Shown one piece after another: positions 24,564 through 33,487 of a stretch of 43,118 nucleotides of DNA. Position 1 is the stretch's first letter. Each line of letters opens with the position of its first letter. Source of the stretch: Methanoregula sp. (GTDB lineage: Archaea > Halobacteriota > Methanomicrobia > Methanomicrobiales > Methanospirillaceae). A program made the position numbers and the translations under genes. Below the pieces are notes generated by a model, which was given only the letters and a program-made list of their open reading frames with translations, ran no database searches and was not told the origin of the DNA. The DNA lies in the NCBI GenBank assembly GCA_030651815.1, contig JAUSBW010000128.1, positions 1-43,118 on the forward strand, given 5' to 3'.

Positions 24564-25430
24564 TCACCGGAAATACCCGATCGCATTCCTGAACAGTTGC
24601 ATATTCATCGATTCAGTTGGCACGGTCAAACCTTTGCGCCGCATCTCCTCTTTTCTTAGCGGCCAGTCATACAAATTGACAAACTCCATCGCCCGCTCGG
24701 GATGCGGCATGAGTCCCAGCACCTTGCCGTCCGCGGATGTGATCCCGGCAATATCTTCTACAGAACCATTCGGATTCCAGGGATATTCTCCGTACGCAGG
24801 AGTTAAATCATCATGGCAGTACGTAAACGCGATCATCTTCTGCCGCTTTAAGCGCAGCAGCGTATCGGCTGAGCAGGAGAGATTGCCTTCCCCGTGTGCG
24901 ACCGGGCAGTACAGCCGTTCGATACCCTTGGTCCAGAGATTATCGGCAGCGGGCTTTAACGAGACAAACCGGCATTCCAGCCTCCCGCCCCGGTTGGGCA
25001 TCAGGGCGATGTCGCGTGCATAGTGCTTGTCAAACGCAGGCACCAGCCCAAGATTTGCGAGGATCTGGAAGCCGTTGCAGATCCCCAGCACCAGGTTATC
25101 TCCGTCAAGGAATTCCAGCAGGTCAACCCAGAGATTGTTTCTCACACGGTTGGCATACGCATTGCCGGCACCGGTATCATCCCCATAAGAAAAACCACCG
25201 GGAAAGACCAGCAGCCGGTATTCCGAGAGACTCTTTCGTCCAGCGATCAGATCGTTGATATGGACAATGTCTGCGTCCATGCCTGCCCGTGCAAGCACCT
25301 CTTTGGTCTCCATCTCGGAGTTGATCCCAAAGCCGCTCATGATGAGTGCTTTCTCATCGATCATTGCCAATTCTGATCGTTGCGTCAGGCCGGTCACCCG
25401 CGGGGAGTTTCGTTGTGCAGCAATCGTCAT
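24564..25430 (-). CDS. purQ: FGAM synthase glutaminase subunit PurQ
   Basis: A 288-residue (or 266 from a later start) class I glutamine amidotransferase that feeds ammonia to PurL in the fourth step of purine synthesis. Motifs are FPGGFSYGDDTGAG, the nucleophile GICNGFQILANLG and the catalytic His-Glu pair in GLMPHPERAMEF. The ATG at 25430 follows the purL stop by 2 bp, suggesting coupling. The ATG at 25364 (MIDEKALIMSGFG) gives the usual N-terminus; the extra 22 residues have no family match. No purS gene is nearby, consistent with the fused form of PurL upstream. Confidence 0.93.
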   Translation of the reverse strand: MTIAAQRNSPRVTGLTQRSELAMIDEKALIMSGFGINSEMETKEVLARAGMDADIVHINDLIAGRKSLSEYRLLVFPGGFSYGDDTGAGNAYANRVRNNLWVDLLEFLDGDNLVLGICNGFQILANLGLVPAFDKHYARDIALMPNRGGRLECRFVSLKPAADNLWTKGIERLYCPVAHGEGNLSCSADTLLRLKRQKMIAFTYCHDDLTPAYGEYPWNPNGSVEDIAGITSADGKVLGLMPHPERAMEFVNLYDWPLRKEEMRRKGLTVPTESMNMQLFRNAIGYFR

Positions 25431-25432
25431 GC

Positions 25433-28375
25433 TCAGTACCCCCGGAATGGTGCTTTATATGCATTCGTAAGCTCGGTAACCGGAAGATCCAGCAGGAGTT
25501 TATCAGATGTGATCCGCAGGTTCTTACCACCCACCCGGCCGAGCAGCTGGGCATCCGCTCCGCAGCACCGCTCGAACGCCCGCTTGTGGTCCGGGGCTAC
25601 CGTGACCACAAACCTTCCGAGCGACTCGGAGAAAAGGTAATAGTCCGGGCGCATGGCAGACGGAATGGTGATATCCATGCCCAGCTGGCCTGCGATGGCA
25701 ACTTTTGCAAGTGCAGTCCCAAGACCCCCGTGGCTGACCGGAAAAGCCGAGGCCACCAGTTCATGGGTGAGGGCATCTGTCAGCCGGCCGTAGCGGGCTT
25801 TCAAAAGAGTGGCATCCAGTTTTGGTATTGTATTTCCGATCCCGCCAAGCAGGGCGAAATACTCCGAGCCGCCCAGTTCTTCTGATGTCTCGCCTATCAC
25901 ATACACCAGATCGCCTTCGATCTTCGCATCCATGGAAACGGATTTTGCTACATCCGCGTGGATCCCGATCGATGAGATGAGCAGCGTGGGGGGCACCGAA
26001 ACCTTGACCGGGTTATCTTCTGCATCGAACCCTGAAAAATCATTGTACATGCTGTCCTTGCCGGAGATGAACGGTGTACCAAACTGTACAGCATAATCGT
26101 AACATCCCTGAGCTGCCCGTTTCAGTTGTCCGAGCCGTTCGGGTTCATCGGACGAGCACCAGCAGAAGTTATCGAGAATTGCGATCGTATCGAGCGGGAC
26201 ACCAATCGCAATGAGGCCACGTATGGCCGTATCGATAGCTGCTCCGGCCATAAGATACGAATCGATCTCGGAGTAGGAGGGAAAGATGCCCTGCGAAAGA
26301 CCAACGCCTTTCTTTGAGCCGGGGACAACTTTGGTTAGCGTGGCCAATGACTGAACCCTGCCCGCACCCTGCACCGGCCCGAGCACATGACCGCCCTGCA
26401 CCGTATGGTCGTACTGGATGGAGATGAACTCTTTTGAACAGAGATTTTTCCGCCCTAGCATCGAGCGCATTGTAGCATCGAGGCGGTCCGGACAGAAGGA
26501 CTCCGGTTCAGGATATGTCGTTTTTAAGTAAGTAGTCTTCAAATGTTTTTTTGGCGCGCCATCGTGGAGGAAATCAAGAGTAATCTCCATTACCACTTTG
26601 CCATGCCATTCGACAACGCATTTACCGGAGTCCGAAAATTTCCCGATCACAGTCGCCTCTACATCCCGGCTCTGCATCAGGCTCATGAAAGAGTCGAGTT
26701 TTTCCGGAGGAACCGCTAAGGTCATGCGCTCCTGCGACTCAGAAATCCAGATCTCCCACGGGGCCATGCCATGATATTTCAGGGGCACTTTGTCAAGATA
26801 CACATGACAGCCATTGCATTCCTTTGCCATCTCCGCCACCGAACAGGAGATCCCGCCTGCACCGTTGTCCGTGATGCTGCGGTACAGCTCCTGATCACGG
26901 GCCTCATTGACGATCACATCGGAGAGCTTCTTCTGGGTGATCGGATCGCCGATCTGCACCGCCGTTACCGGGCTGGCATGGTCGAGAGCTTCAGACGAGA
27001 ACGTAGCCCCGTGAATGCCGTCTTTGCCCACGCGCCCGCCAGCAACAACAATGAAATCGCCGGGCGCTGCCTCTTTCTCATAGAGTTTCCGGCCCGCGTG
27101 TTCAAGAGGCATGACACCGACCGTCCCGGCAAAGACGAGCGGTTTACCTACATACCGGTTATCGAACAAGCACCAGCCCTGAGGAGTGGGGATACCCGAG
27201 CAGTTCCCACCAACGCCCACACCCCGCACGACACCGTCAAGGATCTGGCGGGGGGAGAGGATAGGTGTTGACTTGTTCTTCCCGCGAAAGAGGGCAGGAT
27301 CGCAATCCGGGTCGCCCACGCAGTACCCGTAAAAGTTGATGCAGGGCTTTGCCCCGAGTCCAAAGCCGATCGTGTCCCGGTTGACACCCACGATGCCGGT
27401 GAGGGCACCTCCAAACGGGTCGAGTGCAGATGGGGAGTTGTGGGTCTCGACCTTGTGGGTCACAAGATACGTGTCATCAAAAATGATCGAGCCCGAGTTG
27501 TCCGTAAAGACCGTCACGCAGATGTCCTTATCCCCTTTTTCGGCACGGATTTTATTCGTAGCAGCCTGAATGAATGTCTTGTAGAGGCCATTTGGAACAT
27601 CGTCGTCCATGGCTGAGGCAAAGATCGTGTGCTTGCAGTGTTCGCTCCAGGTTTGGGCAAGTGACTCGATTTCGATATCGGTAGGCATCCGTCCCTGAGC
27701 AGCAAAATTGTCGCGTATGGCACGCATCTGGGCGAGATCGAGCGCAAGCGGCCCTCTCCGCTGCCCGGTTAAGGAGTCAACAATTCCTTCTTTTCCTATC
27801 CGTGCGAGTTCCATATCCTCAATGTCAAGGTTTACCGTCTCTGCGGTGGGCAGTTCATCGAGATGGACAACAGGCACTACCGGATCCATGCCCTTATTTC
27901 CATATTCTGTCCGGGTCTTGATAAGTACCCGGTTCACGAGCGGATTTGCCAGTGTTACGGCAAGTTTCTGCAGTTCAGCAGGTGATAACGTGCCGCTGAC
28001 CAGAAAGAGCTGCGAGGTATAGACCGCTTCTCCTTCAGCAAATTTTAAGGAAAAGAAATCCTCGATTGTCTGCCGGGCCGTAGCGCCGACATTGTCAGTC
28101 ACGCCCGGGAGGAATCCCACTTCGATCGCATAATCAAACGGTATCTGTGTGGGAGTGTCTGCTAAAAATTTCTGGACAACGGGATTTACCAGTTGTGTGC
28201 CGATATCTGCAAGTTCTGTTTTGGAAAAATCGCGGGTGCTGGTATAGAGGGTATAGACATCGATGAGATGCAGCTCATCGACAGCAAAACCCAGAGATCG
28301 AATCCTGCTGGTCCGCATTTTTAACCGGGGATCGGTGGTATAGCGAACTTCTATCCGGTGGACACAACTCTCCAT
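25433..28375 (-). CDS. purL: FGAM synthase PurL with PurS-like N-terminus
   Basis: A 980-residue synthase for formylglycinamidine ribonucleotide. Residues about 1-200 form a PurS-like pair of small domains (MESCVHRIEVRYTTDPRL ... LGFAVDELHLIDVYTLY), and the rest is the PurL catalytic unit: SLAQTWSEHCKHTIF, VETHNSPSALDPFGGA, GVGVGGNCSGIPT, ITDNGAGGISCSVAEMA and GTPFISGKDSMYND. The glutaminase is a separate gene (purQ) 2 bp downstream. The start is the ATG at 28375; 21 further in-frame codons upstream overlap the preceding gene and are atypical. The large fused form differs from the three-part PurS/Q/L of many archaea. Confidence 0.94.
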   Translation of the reverse strand: MESCVHRIEVRYTTDPRLKMRTSRIRSLGFAVDELHLIDVYTLYTSTRDFSKTELADIGTQLVNPVVQKFLADTPTQIPFDYAIEVGFLPGVTDNVGATARQTIEDFFSLKFAEGEAVYTSQLFLVSGTLSPAELQKLAVTLANPLVNRVLIKTRTEYGNKGMDPVVPVVHLDELPTAETVNLDIEDMELARIGKEGIVDSLTGQRRGPLALDLAQMRAIRDNFAAQGRMPTDIEIESLAQTWSEHCKHTIFASAMDDDVPNGLYKTFIQAATNKIRAEKGDKDICVTVFTDNSGSIIFDDTYLVTHKVETHNSPSALDPFGGALTGIVGVNRDTIGFGLGAKPCINFYGYCVGDPDCDPALFRGKNKSTPILSPRQILDGVVRGVGVGGNCSGIPTPQGWCLFDNRYVGKPLVFAGTVGVMPLEHAGRKLYEKEAAPGDFIVVAGGRVGKDGIHGATFSSEALDHASPVTAVQIGDPITQKKLSDVIVNEARDQELYRSITDNGAGGISCSVAEMAKECNGCHVYLDKVPLKYHGMAPWEIWISESQERMTLAVPPEKLDSFMSLMQSRDVEATVIGKFSDSGKCVVEWHGKVVMEITLDFLHDGAPKKHLKTTYLKTTYPEPESFCPDRLDATMRSMLGRKNLCSKEFISIQYDHTVQGGHVLGPVQGAGRVQSLATLTKVVPGSKKGVGLSQGIFPSYSEIDSYLMAGAAIDTAIRGLIAIGVPLDTIAILDNFCWCSSDEPERLGQLKRAAQGCYDYAVQFGTPFISGKDSMYNDFSGFDAEDNPVKVSVPPTLLISSIGIHADVAKSVSMDAKIEGDLVYVIGETSEELGGSEYFALLGGIGNTIPKLDATLLKARYGRLTDALTHELVASAFPVSHGGLGTALAKVAIAGQLGMDITIPSAMRPDYYLFSESLGRFVVTVAPDHKRAFERCCGADAQLLGRVGGKNLRITSDKLLLDLPVTELTNAYKAPFRGY

Positions 28376-28422
28376 GTTTACTATTATGGGACTGCAATTA
28401 CAAAATAGATGCCGTAGGAGAA

Positions 28423-28782
28423 TCAGAACGCAGTCCACATCATCCCGACGGCAAATGCAGTACGGTACTCATCTTCAGAGAGTCCCGGGCACTTATTCCG
28501 GAGCAGGGTAAGTGCCTTATCCAGCGCCTCATCACCGCTGCCGTATTCCCCATCACGGAATGCACCGCAGACTTCATACACATCGTGCGAGAGCCGCTGG
28601 ATCCGTATCAAGGCGTCCCGGCACATGGCCGGGGATTCGTTCTGAACCTTGTCCCGGATCCGGTTGAGAAGATCCGTGTCATCCGGTGCCGGGCAGGAAG
28701 GCGGTGACCGGCCCTTGCGGAAGATTAAGTCAAACGCAATGCTCATCACTTCCGGGCGGGGTCTGGGGGGTGCTGCGGGCAT
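28423..28782 (-). CDS. Conserved hypothetical protein
   Basis: A 119-residue soluble, mainly helical protein not recognised. It begins with a Pro/Arg-rich stretch, followed by VMSIAFDLIFRKGR; translation might begin at this inner Met. The middle contains DALIRIQRLSHDVYEVCGAFRDG and the end is YRTAFAVGMMWTAF. It lies 47 bp before purL and 11 bp after the gene at 28794-29609, all on the same strand, so it may be part of the transcript reaching purL-purQ. No catalytic motif is seen. Confidence 0.6.
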   Translation of the reverse strand: MPAAPPRPRPEVMSIAFDLIFRKGRSPPSCPAPDDTDLLNRIRDKVQNESPAMCRDALIRIQRLSHDVYEVCGAFRDGEYGSGDEALDKALTLLRNKCPGLSEDEYRTAFAVGMMWTAF

Positions 28783-28793
28783 GGGAATGTTCC

Positions 28794-29609
28794 TTATCCG
28801 GATGGAGACGGAGCGTTTGCCGTACCGTTGATCCAGTCATCAGGTTTTGTCCAGTCAGCATCCGGCGTCTTTGCAAAATAGACCTGCACAAACCCCTTCT
28901 GCTCCATCAGGCGGAGTTGCGGCAGCTCGTACGCGTAAAAGATCCGGTTGGCCTTTGCCCCCTGCACAAAACACCAGGCCTTCACCGGTTTTCCGGTTGC
29001 GAGTGCTATGGGTTCTGTCATATCGGTGTACCGGGCTGAATACTGCCCCCAAATCTCATCAGCCTCGGCAAACGTGACCGGTTTGGGATCGGTATATGCT
29101 TTACCAAAGATCGAAACCGACCCGTTGAGACCGGCAGCCCGCTCGTACCAATGCTCGTCGAGGAGTTGGGTATAGGACGGGTAATTATAGTAGGCAGTTG
29201 TCCCTTCATCCCAGATCGCACGGTCGGGCGGGACAGCAGATGCTGCCGGTCCTTCGTTGACTGCATCCAGCAGCCGTAGCATACTGCCGTGGTTTCCCTT
29301 GCCGGACCAGAACCCCATATGCACCTGCGTACCCGGTGTGGCCAGTAACGGTTCGGTGGCAATTGCTTCAGTGTAGAGTTGCCCGGTAAAGACCGGGTCT
29401 TTGAACATCGCGATCTTATCGGAAGGTGCGGTAAAGACCGGGACCATCGTTAAGCCCGTGGGACAATCCGTTCCGCATACGGTAACAGGACAGGTGACGG
29501 ATGGAGGAATGCCGACAACCGAGAGCAGGACAATCACAGCCAGAATTGCGAGCAGAACGATGCCAATTGTCCATTGATTCAGGTATTTTTCCAAAAAAGG
29601 GGGTGCCAT
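28794..29609 (-). CDS. Membrane-anchored protein of unknown function
   Basis: A 271-residue protein with one N-terminal membrane helix (IGIVLLAILAVIVLLSVVGI) and a large outer domain. Shortly after the helix come three close cysteines (TCPVTVCGTDCPTG), which could form a disulfide or bind metal. The rest is rich in aromatic residues (HMGFWSGKGNHGSMLRLLD, YYNYPSYTQLLDEHWYER) and has no motif I recognise. It is divergent from the zinc-ribbon gene at 29768 and 11 bp upstream of the hypothetical at 28423-28782. Confidence 0.62.
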   Translation of the reverse strand: MAPPFLEKYLNQWTIGIVLLAILAVIVLLSVVGIPPSVTCPVTVCGTDCPTGLTMVPVFTAPSDKIAMFKDPVFTGQLYTEAIATEPLLATPGTQVHMGFWSGKGNHGSMLRLLDAVNEGPAASAVPPDRAIWDEGTTAYYNYPSYTQLLDEHWYERAAGLNGSVSIFGKAYTDPKPVTFAEADEIWGQYSARYTDMTEPIALATGKPVKAWCFVQGAKANRIFYAYELPQLRLMEQKGFVQVYFAKTPDADWTKPDDWINGTANAPSPSG

Positions 29610-29730
29610 GAAAAGACTCCGGGTATCTTTAAGTAAACATTCTTAGGTAGACCCCCTATATGGACTTTGAGAAGATAGATGAGATTACGGACTACTCCGG
29701 GAATTTGGAGGCGTTGTCAGAAAACCGCAG

Positions 29731-29740
29731 AATTTATACA
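29731..29740 (+). promoter_or_regulatory. Probable TATA box of the zinc-ribbon repeat gene
   Basis: AATTTATACA lies 28-37 nt upstream of the ATG at 29768. It supports that start over an in-frame ATG at 29660, which precedes the box. Confidence 0.4.
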
Positions 29741-29767
29741 CAATCCCATTATACGTTAAGCAGTTGC

Positions 29768-30775
29768 ATGACAAAAAAATGTGAACTATGCGGAACACCG
29801 GCGTTTGATGACCAGTCAGAGTTCTGCAATCGCTGCGGTTCTTTTGTTATTGAAGAACCTGAACCAAAATTGCCCGTCTGTAGCCGATGCAATAGTCCCG
29901 CTCCCAATGCTGAAGTGCTATTTTGTAACCGGTGCGGGACAGAATACCGGACCGCAGAACCGGAAAATAACTGCCCGCGCTGTGGGAATACAATTCACGA
30001 TGAACGGTCAGAGTTCTGCAACCGGTGCGGTGCTTCCGTACGGCAAGAGCCCGGATTAAAAGTGCCCGTTTGCAGCAAATGTGGCAATCCAGCTCCCGAT
30101 GACGAGGCACTTTTCTGTAACCGGTGCGGCACGGAATACAAAAAAGAACCTGTGAACATAATCCCGCTCTGCCCGCGCTGCGGATCTACGATTCCTGATG
30201 ATCAGTCGCAGTTCTGCAACCGGTGCGGTGCGACAATCGGAACAAAACCCGTAAACAAAAAACCCGTATGTGCGAAGTGCGGTGCCCCGGCTCCTGATGA
30301 ACAGACACTCTTTTGCAACCGCTGCGGAACGCAGTTTACTCATCCTGTTTCAAATTTAAAACCCGTCCATTCCACAGCACACAAACCGGCACAGCCGCTA
30401 TCAGTCAAAATTTCCCAAAAAAGACCGGTACCCGCGGTCGTAACCCCGGAGGATCTCTGGGATCCGGTCCCGGATGAGGAGTTTGAAAAAGCGTATTATC
30501 CACCTACGGTCGTACCACCCGCATCACTCTCACAAAAAAAGTATGCCCATCTCCCGCTTGTAGCTGAAGAACTGACTGGCGGAAAAATTAAGAGTGAGAG
30601 CATTGTAATTCCGGGGAACTCAAAAAAATACGCCCACCTTCCGCTGATTGCCGATGAATTCAAAGAGAAGCAATCCCCGCGCCTTGAGATTGAGTCGCCT
30701 TATTATCCCGTGCCCCCCAGGGAGAAGAAAGCGGGCAAGTCGAAAAAAGGGCTTTTTGATCTGTTGAAGAAATGA
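29768..30775 (+). CDS. Protein with six tandem zinc ribbons
   Basis: A 335-residue protein. The N-terminal half is six zinc ribbons, each CxxC...FCNRCG, in two alternating types: ribbons 1, 3 and 5 (CELCG/CPRCG ... DD.S.FCNRCGA/S) and 2, 4 and 6 (CSKCGNPAP.DE.LFCNRCGT). A two-ribbon unit was thus repeated three times. The C-terminal half is Pro-rich and contains KKYAHLPLVAEE and KKYAHLPLIADE, a repeated motif, ending in a Lys-rich tail (KKAGKSKKGLFDLLKK). The start is the ATG at 29768 (MTKKCELCG). Zinc ribbons suggest protein or nucleic-acid binding; the function is unknown. It is probably not an enzyme. Confidence 0.8.
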   Translation: MTKKCELCGTPAFDDQSEFCNRCGSFVIEEPEPKLPVCSRCNSPAPNAEVLFCNRCGTEYRTAEPENNCPRCGNTIHDERSEFCNRCGASVRQEPGLKVPVCSKCGNPAPDDEALFCNRCGTEYKKEPVNIIPLCPRCGSTIPDDQSQFCNRCGATIGTKPVNKKPVCAKCGAPAPDEQTLFCNRCGTQFTHPVSNLKPVHSTAHKPAQPLSVKISQKRPVPAVVTPEDLWDPVPDEEFEKAYYPPTVVPPASLSQKKYAHLPLVAEELTGGKIKSESIVIPGNSKKYAHLPLIADEFKEKQSPRLEIESPYYPVPPREKKAGKSKKGLFDLLKK

Positions 30776-30822
30776 TCTGGAGTTTCAGATTTTTTAAAAC
30801 TTTCAAAAAAAAGATTTTTTTA

Positions 30823-30937
30823 TCAGATTATTTTTTTCATAGCATCCTCGTTGTTGCCTGACAGGTAGTCCGTGTGCAATTCCTGCCGTGCAGACAGGGC
30901 AAGGATGAGGATCATAACCTGCCATGATCCAACTCAT
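30823..30937 (-). pseudogene. Possible frameshifted small zinc-binding protein
   Basis: From the ATG at 30937 (minus strand) the frame reads MSWIMAGYDPHPCPVC. One base later, another frame continues as RQELHTDYLSGNNEDAMKKII and stops at 30823. Joined, they would give a plausible 38-residue single-CxxC protein. Without the shift the frame goes on to unlikely sequence. The link is an inference from composition; an intact relative would be needed to confirm it. Confidence 0.28.
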
Positions 30938-30999
30938 ATGATAAAAAAGAGACAAAGCCAATAAGCGACACGATTGGCATGGCTCGTTTTCTGGTTTTT

Positions 31000-32316
31000 T
31001 TAAGAATCCGGGTGCAGTGCAACAAAATCCATAACGCTGCGGAGGCAACCGTCCATGTTAAGATACTCAAATTGCGAGAACCTGCCGACAAGCGGGATGC
31101 CAACGGATTTGCAATAGTCCCTGACTATGGCGATATTTTTCTGGTAATCAAGATCATAGACCACGTAGGCATAGGGCTGGCGCTCCACAGTCGAATATAC
31201 AATCTGTTCTTTTGTCAGTATCTGCATTGCCTCTAATGTTGTTACAACCTGATCAATGAGCACCGCATCATCCATGCGGGAGACAGAATCACCCGGCTGG
31301 TGAGTGATCTCTGCAAGAATCGATCCGCATCCTCCAGGTGCTGCATGGGCACTGTAATTGGACGGAAACGAGATGCGGTTGGTCATGCCCAGTGCGATCT
31401 CCGGGATATAGAGCCATGAGATATCCGGTACCGTTCCGAGTATTCCGATATTCACACAGACGAGTGCGTTGTACCTGAGGGCAGTACACGCCTCCTTTAC
31501 CCTGTCTGGTACACCGTCCAGAGCAGTAATAAGATGCTGTACCGGCATGGTAGATATGCATTGATCTGCCACAATGACTTCACTGCCGTCACTGATCTCA
31601 AAGACACCACCTTTTTTCCGAACAGAAGTCACGCAGAACCCGGTCCTGATCCTGTCCTGAATCGGTTGGGCGATAGCGCTGACAAGTGCTTCGATACCCC
31701 CGTCAAGCGGATAGGAAAAGATCGACTGATGGGTGTAGCCTTCAGTGGAAATGCCAATCGCAGATTTGATCACATCTTCGATCGGGGGGCGGGGAATGCG
31801 CCCGTCCACCCAGTGCAGAGACATCTGATCGGTAGGAAACTTCCAGATCTTCTCATTGTACGGAACCATGTAGCATTCAGCAATCCCTTTTCCGAAAGTA
31901 TAGTAAATCCATTCCCGGAAATTCTCTGGTGCCGTCAATTCGCCTTTTTCAACTGCCACATGGGTCTTTACAAACTCATTGATGCAGAAGAACCGGTCCT
32001 GATGGGGAAGGTTAAAAAGCCCGTTCTCAAACGGGTATTTCACATACTGATCTTTATAAAAAATTTTAGTGTTTCGATCATTGCGCTGCTCGTTTCTTTC
32101 AATCATCCGCCGCATGAACGCGAGCACTTCTGTGTCACGCGAGAATATGATATGCGAACCGCCAATATCGAAGGTGAATCCCTGTTCGTTTTTAGAGCGG
32201 CAGAGTCCGCCATACGCCGGTTCCGCTTCAAGGACAACCACATCGTTGCCCCTTTCATGCAGGAGGCGGGCCAGTGCGAGTCCTGAAAGTCCGCCGCCAA
32301 GAATTGCTATTGTCAC
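31000..32316 (-). CDS. FAD-dependent amine oxidase/UDP-Galp mutase-like protein
   Basis: A 438-residue flavoprotein. The N-terminal dinucleotide motif is IAILGGGLSGLALARLL, followed by VVLEAEPAYGGLCRS, the standard FAD-binding start of the amine oxidase/protoporphyrinogen oxidase/UDP-galactopyranose mutase clan. Central motifs NEKIWKFPTDQMSLHWVDGRIP and YPLDGGIEALV are shared by archaeal proteins annotated as protoporphyrinogen oxidase-like or sugar mutase-like. The pattern FDIGGSHIIFS suggests the sugar-mutase branch, so a role in surface polysaccharide is possible. Divergent from cobD by 172 bp. Substrate not determined. Confidence 0.78.
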   Translation of the reverse strand: MTIAILGGGLSGLALARLLHERGNDVVVLEAEPAYGGLCRSKNEQGFTFDIGGSHIIFSRDTEVLAFMRRMIERNEQRNDRNTKIFYKDQYVKYPFENGLFNLPHQDRFFCINEFVKTHVAVEKGELTAPENFREWIYYTFGKGIAECYMVPYNEKIWKFPTDQMSLHWVDGRIPRPPIEDVIKSAIGISTEGYTHQSIFSYPLDGGIEALVSAIAQPIQDRIRTGFCVTSVRKKGGVFEISDGSEVIVADQCISTMPVQHLITALDGVPDRVKEACTALRYNALVCVNIGILGTVPDISWLYIPEIALGMTNRISFPSNYSAHAAPGGCGSILAEITHQPGDSVSRMDDAVLIDQVVTTLEAMQILTKEQIVYSTVERQPYAYVVYDLDYQKNIAIVRDYCKSVGIPLVGRFSQFEYLNMDGCLRSVMDFVALHPDS

Positions 32317-32440
32317 TGCTCATACGTTGGCAGCCGGAATTTATATTGTTGAGTGTAAATGGGGGCGTATTTCTTAAAACTGTCCAATGAGCCATGCCAA
32401 TTGTCGGACAGATTCTCTTTATCTGCGTGACATTCTCAAA

Positions 32441-32453
32441 ATGCATTTAAGAC
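32441..32453 (+). promoter_or_regulatory. Probable TATA element of cobD-cobY
   Basis: ATGCATTTAAGAC lies 36-48 nt before the cobD start. The preceding GTGACATTC block (from about 32427) also occurs before the gene at 34208, where a near-identical ATGCATATTAAGA box is used. No cobalamin riboswitch motif is visible. Confidence 0.35.
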
Positions 32454-32488
32454 AGCCAGACAAAGTATTCTAAAAAAAATGGATTATT

Positions 32489-33487
32489 ATGGCTGTTGAC
32501 TTTCCAAAACGCGTGGTTCATGGTGGAACCGGTAAGCGGCATCTCGAAAAAACAAAAAAAAACATGCTGGATTTCAGCGCGAGTATCAATCCGTTCCCCC
32601 CGGAGTTTGAATGGCACTGCAATCCGTCATTCCTCGCATCGTATCCTGATGATTCCTATCATGAACTCAAAGAAAGAATAGGTGCTGTATTTCACCGCAA
32701 CCCTGATGAGATTTGTGTAGGTAACGGTTCGATAGAACTTATCAGGACGTTTTGTTCAGTTGTGCTTCGCGGGGATAAACATTTTTTTTGCGATTCGCCG
32801 ACATTTGGTGAATATGCATTTTCAGCCCGTCTTGCCGGTGCTGCACAGGTAGACAAACCCGCAATGGCAGATGTCTCATTCATCTGCAACCCCAACAACC
32901 CCACCGGCATATTACAGGATAAAAAGAATCTGATGCAGAGACTCTCTGAAATGAAATTGCATGATGGGATGCTCTTTTGCGATGAAGCGTTTATCGGACT
33001 TTCTGATCCCAAAGATAGCCTTGCTGATATCACAGATCCGAATCTCTTTGTCCTGCACTCGTTAACAAAAAGTTTCTCTGTACCGGGAATCCGGTTCGGT
33101 TTTGGTTTTGGGGCACCGGACCTTATTGAGAAGATCGAAATTTCCCGCCCTCCCTGGAGCGTGAATGCCTTTGCAGAGGCTTTTGCAATGCAGGCGTTTG
33201 TTCATATGGACGATCTTGGGGCATCGCGTGAGCGAATACGGCAGGAACGCAACTGGCTCTCCCATGAGATCACCGCGTTGGGATTCCACTGTCATCCATC
33301 TTCAGTAAATTTTATCCTCGTGGAATGCAATCGCGATGTCGCAACGCTCTGTGACTGCCTCGAAAGGCGGTTAATTCTTGTGAGGAACTGCACATCATTT
33401 GGACTGCCCACCTGCATCCGCGTTGCAGTCCGGACCCATGATGAAAATATTCTGCTCATGGAGGCAATGGCTGCATGTATGCCCTGA
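32489..33487 (+). CDS. cobD: CobD-like threonine-phosphate decarboxylase
   Basis: A 332-residue fold-type I PLP enzyme of the aminotransferase I/II family. The start LDFSASINPFPP, the phosphate site region CVGNGSIELIRTF, the segment CNPNNPTG and the PLP lysine (Lys194 in HSLTKSFSVPGIRFGF) fit the CobD/HisC group. CobD makes (R)-1-amino-2-propanol phosphate for cobamide synthesis. HisC activity in histidine synthesis is the alternative. Its 13-bp overlap with cobY strongly favours the cobamide role. The RBS is not obvious. Confidence 0.85.
   Translation: MAVDFPKRVVHGGTGKRHLEKTKKNMLDFSASINPFPPEFEWHCNPSFLASYPDDSYHELKERIGAVFHRNPDEICVGNGSIELIRTFCSVVLRGDKHFFCDSPTFGEYAFSARLAGAAQVDKPAMADVSFICNPNNPTGILQDKKNLMQRLSEMKLHDGMLFCDEAFIGLSDPKDSLADITDPNLFVLHSLTKSFSVPGIRFGFGFGAPDLIEKIEISRPPWSVNAFAEAFAMQAFVHMDDLGASRERIRQERNWLSHEITALGFHCHPSSVNFILVECNRDVATLCDCLERRLILVRNCTSFGLPTCIRVAVRTHDENILLMEAMAACMP

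Noticed and set aside
32317-32488. Possible cobalamin riboswitch before cobD-cobY
   Set aside because: No B12-box or long conserved leader is visible in the 172-bp gap; such riboswitches are rare in archaea.
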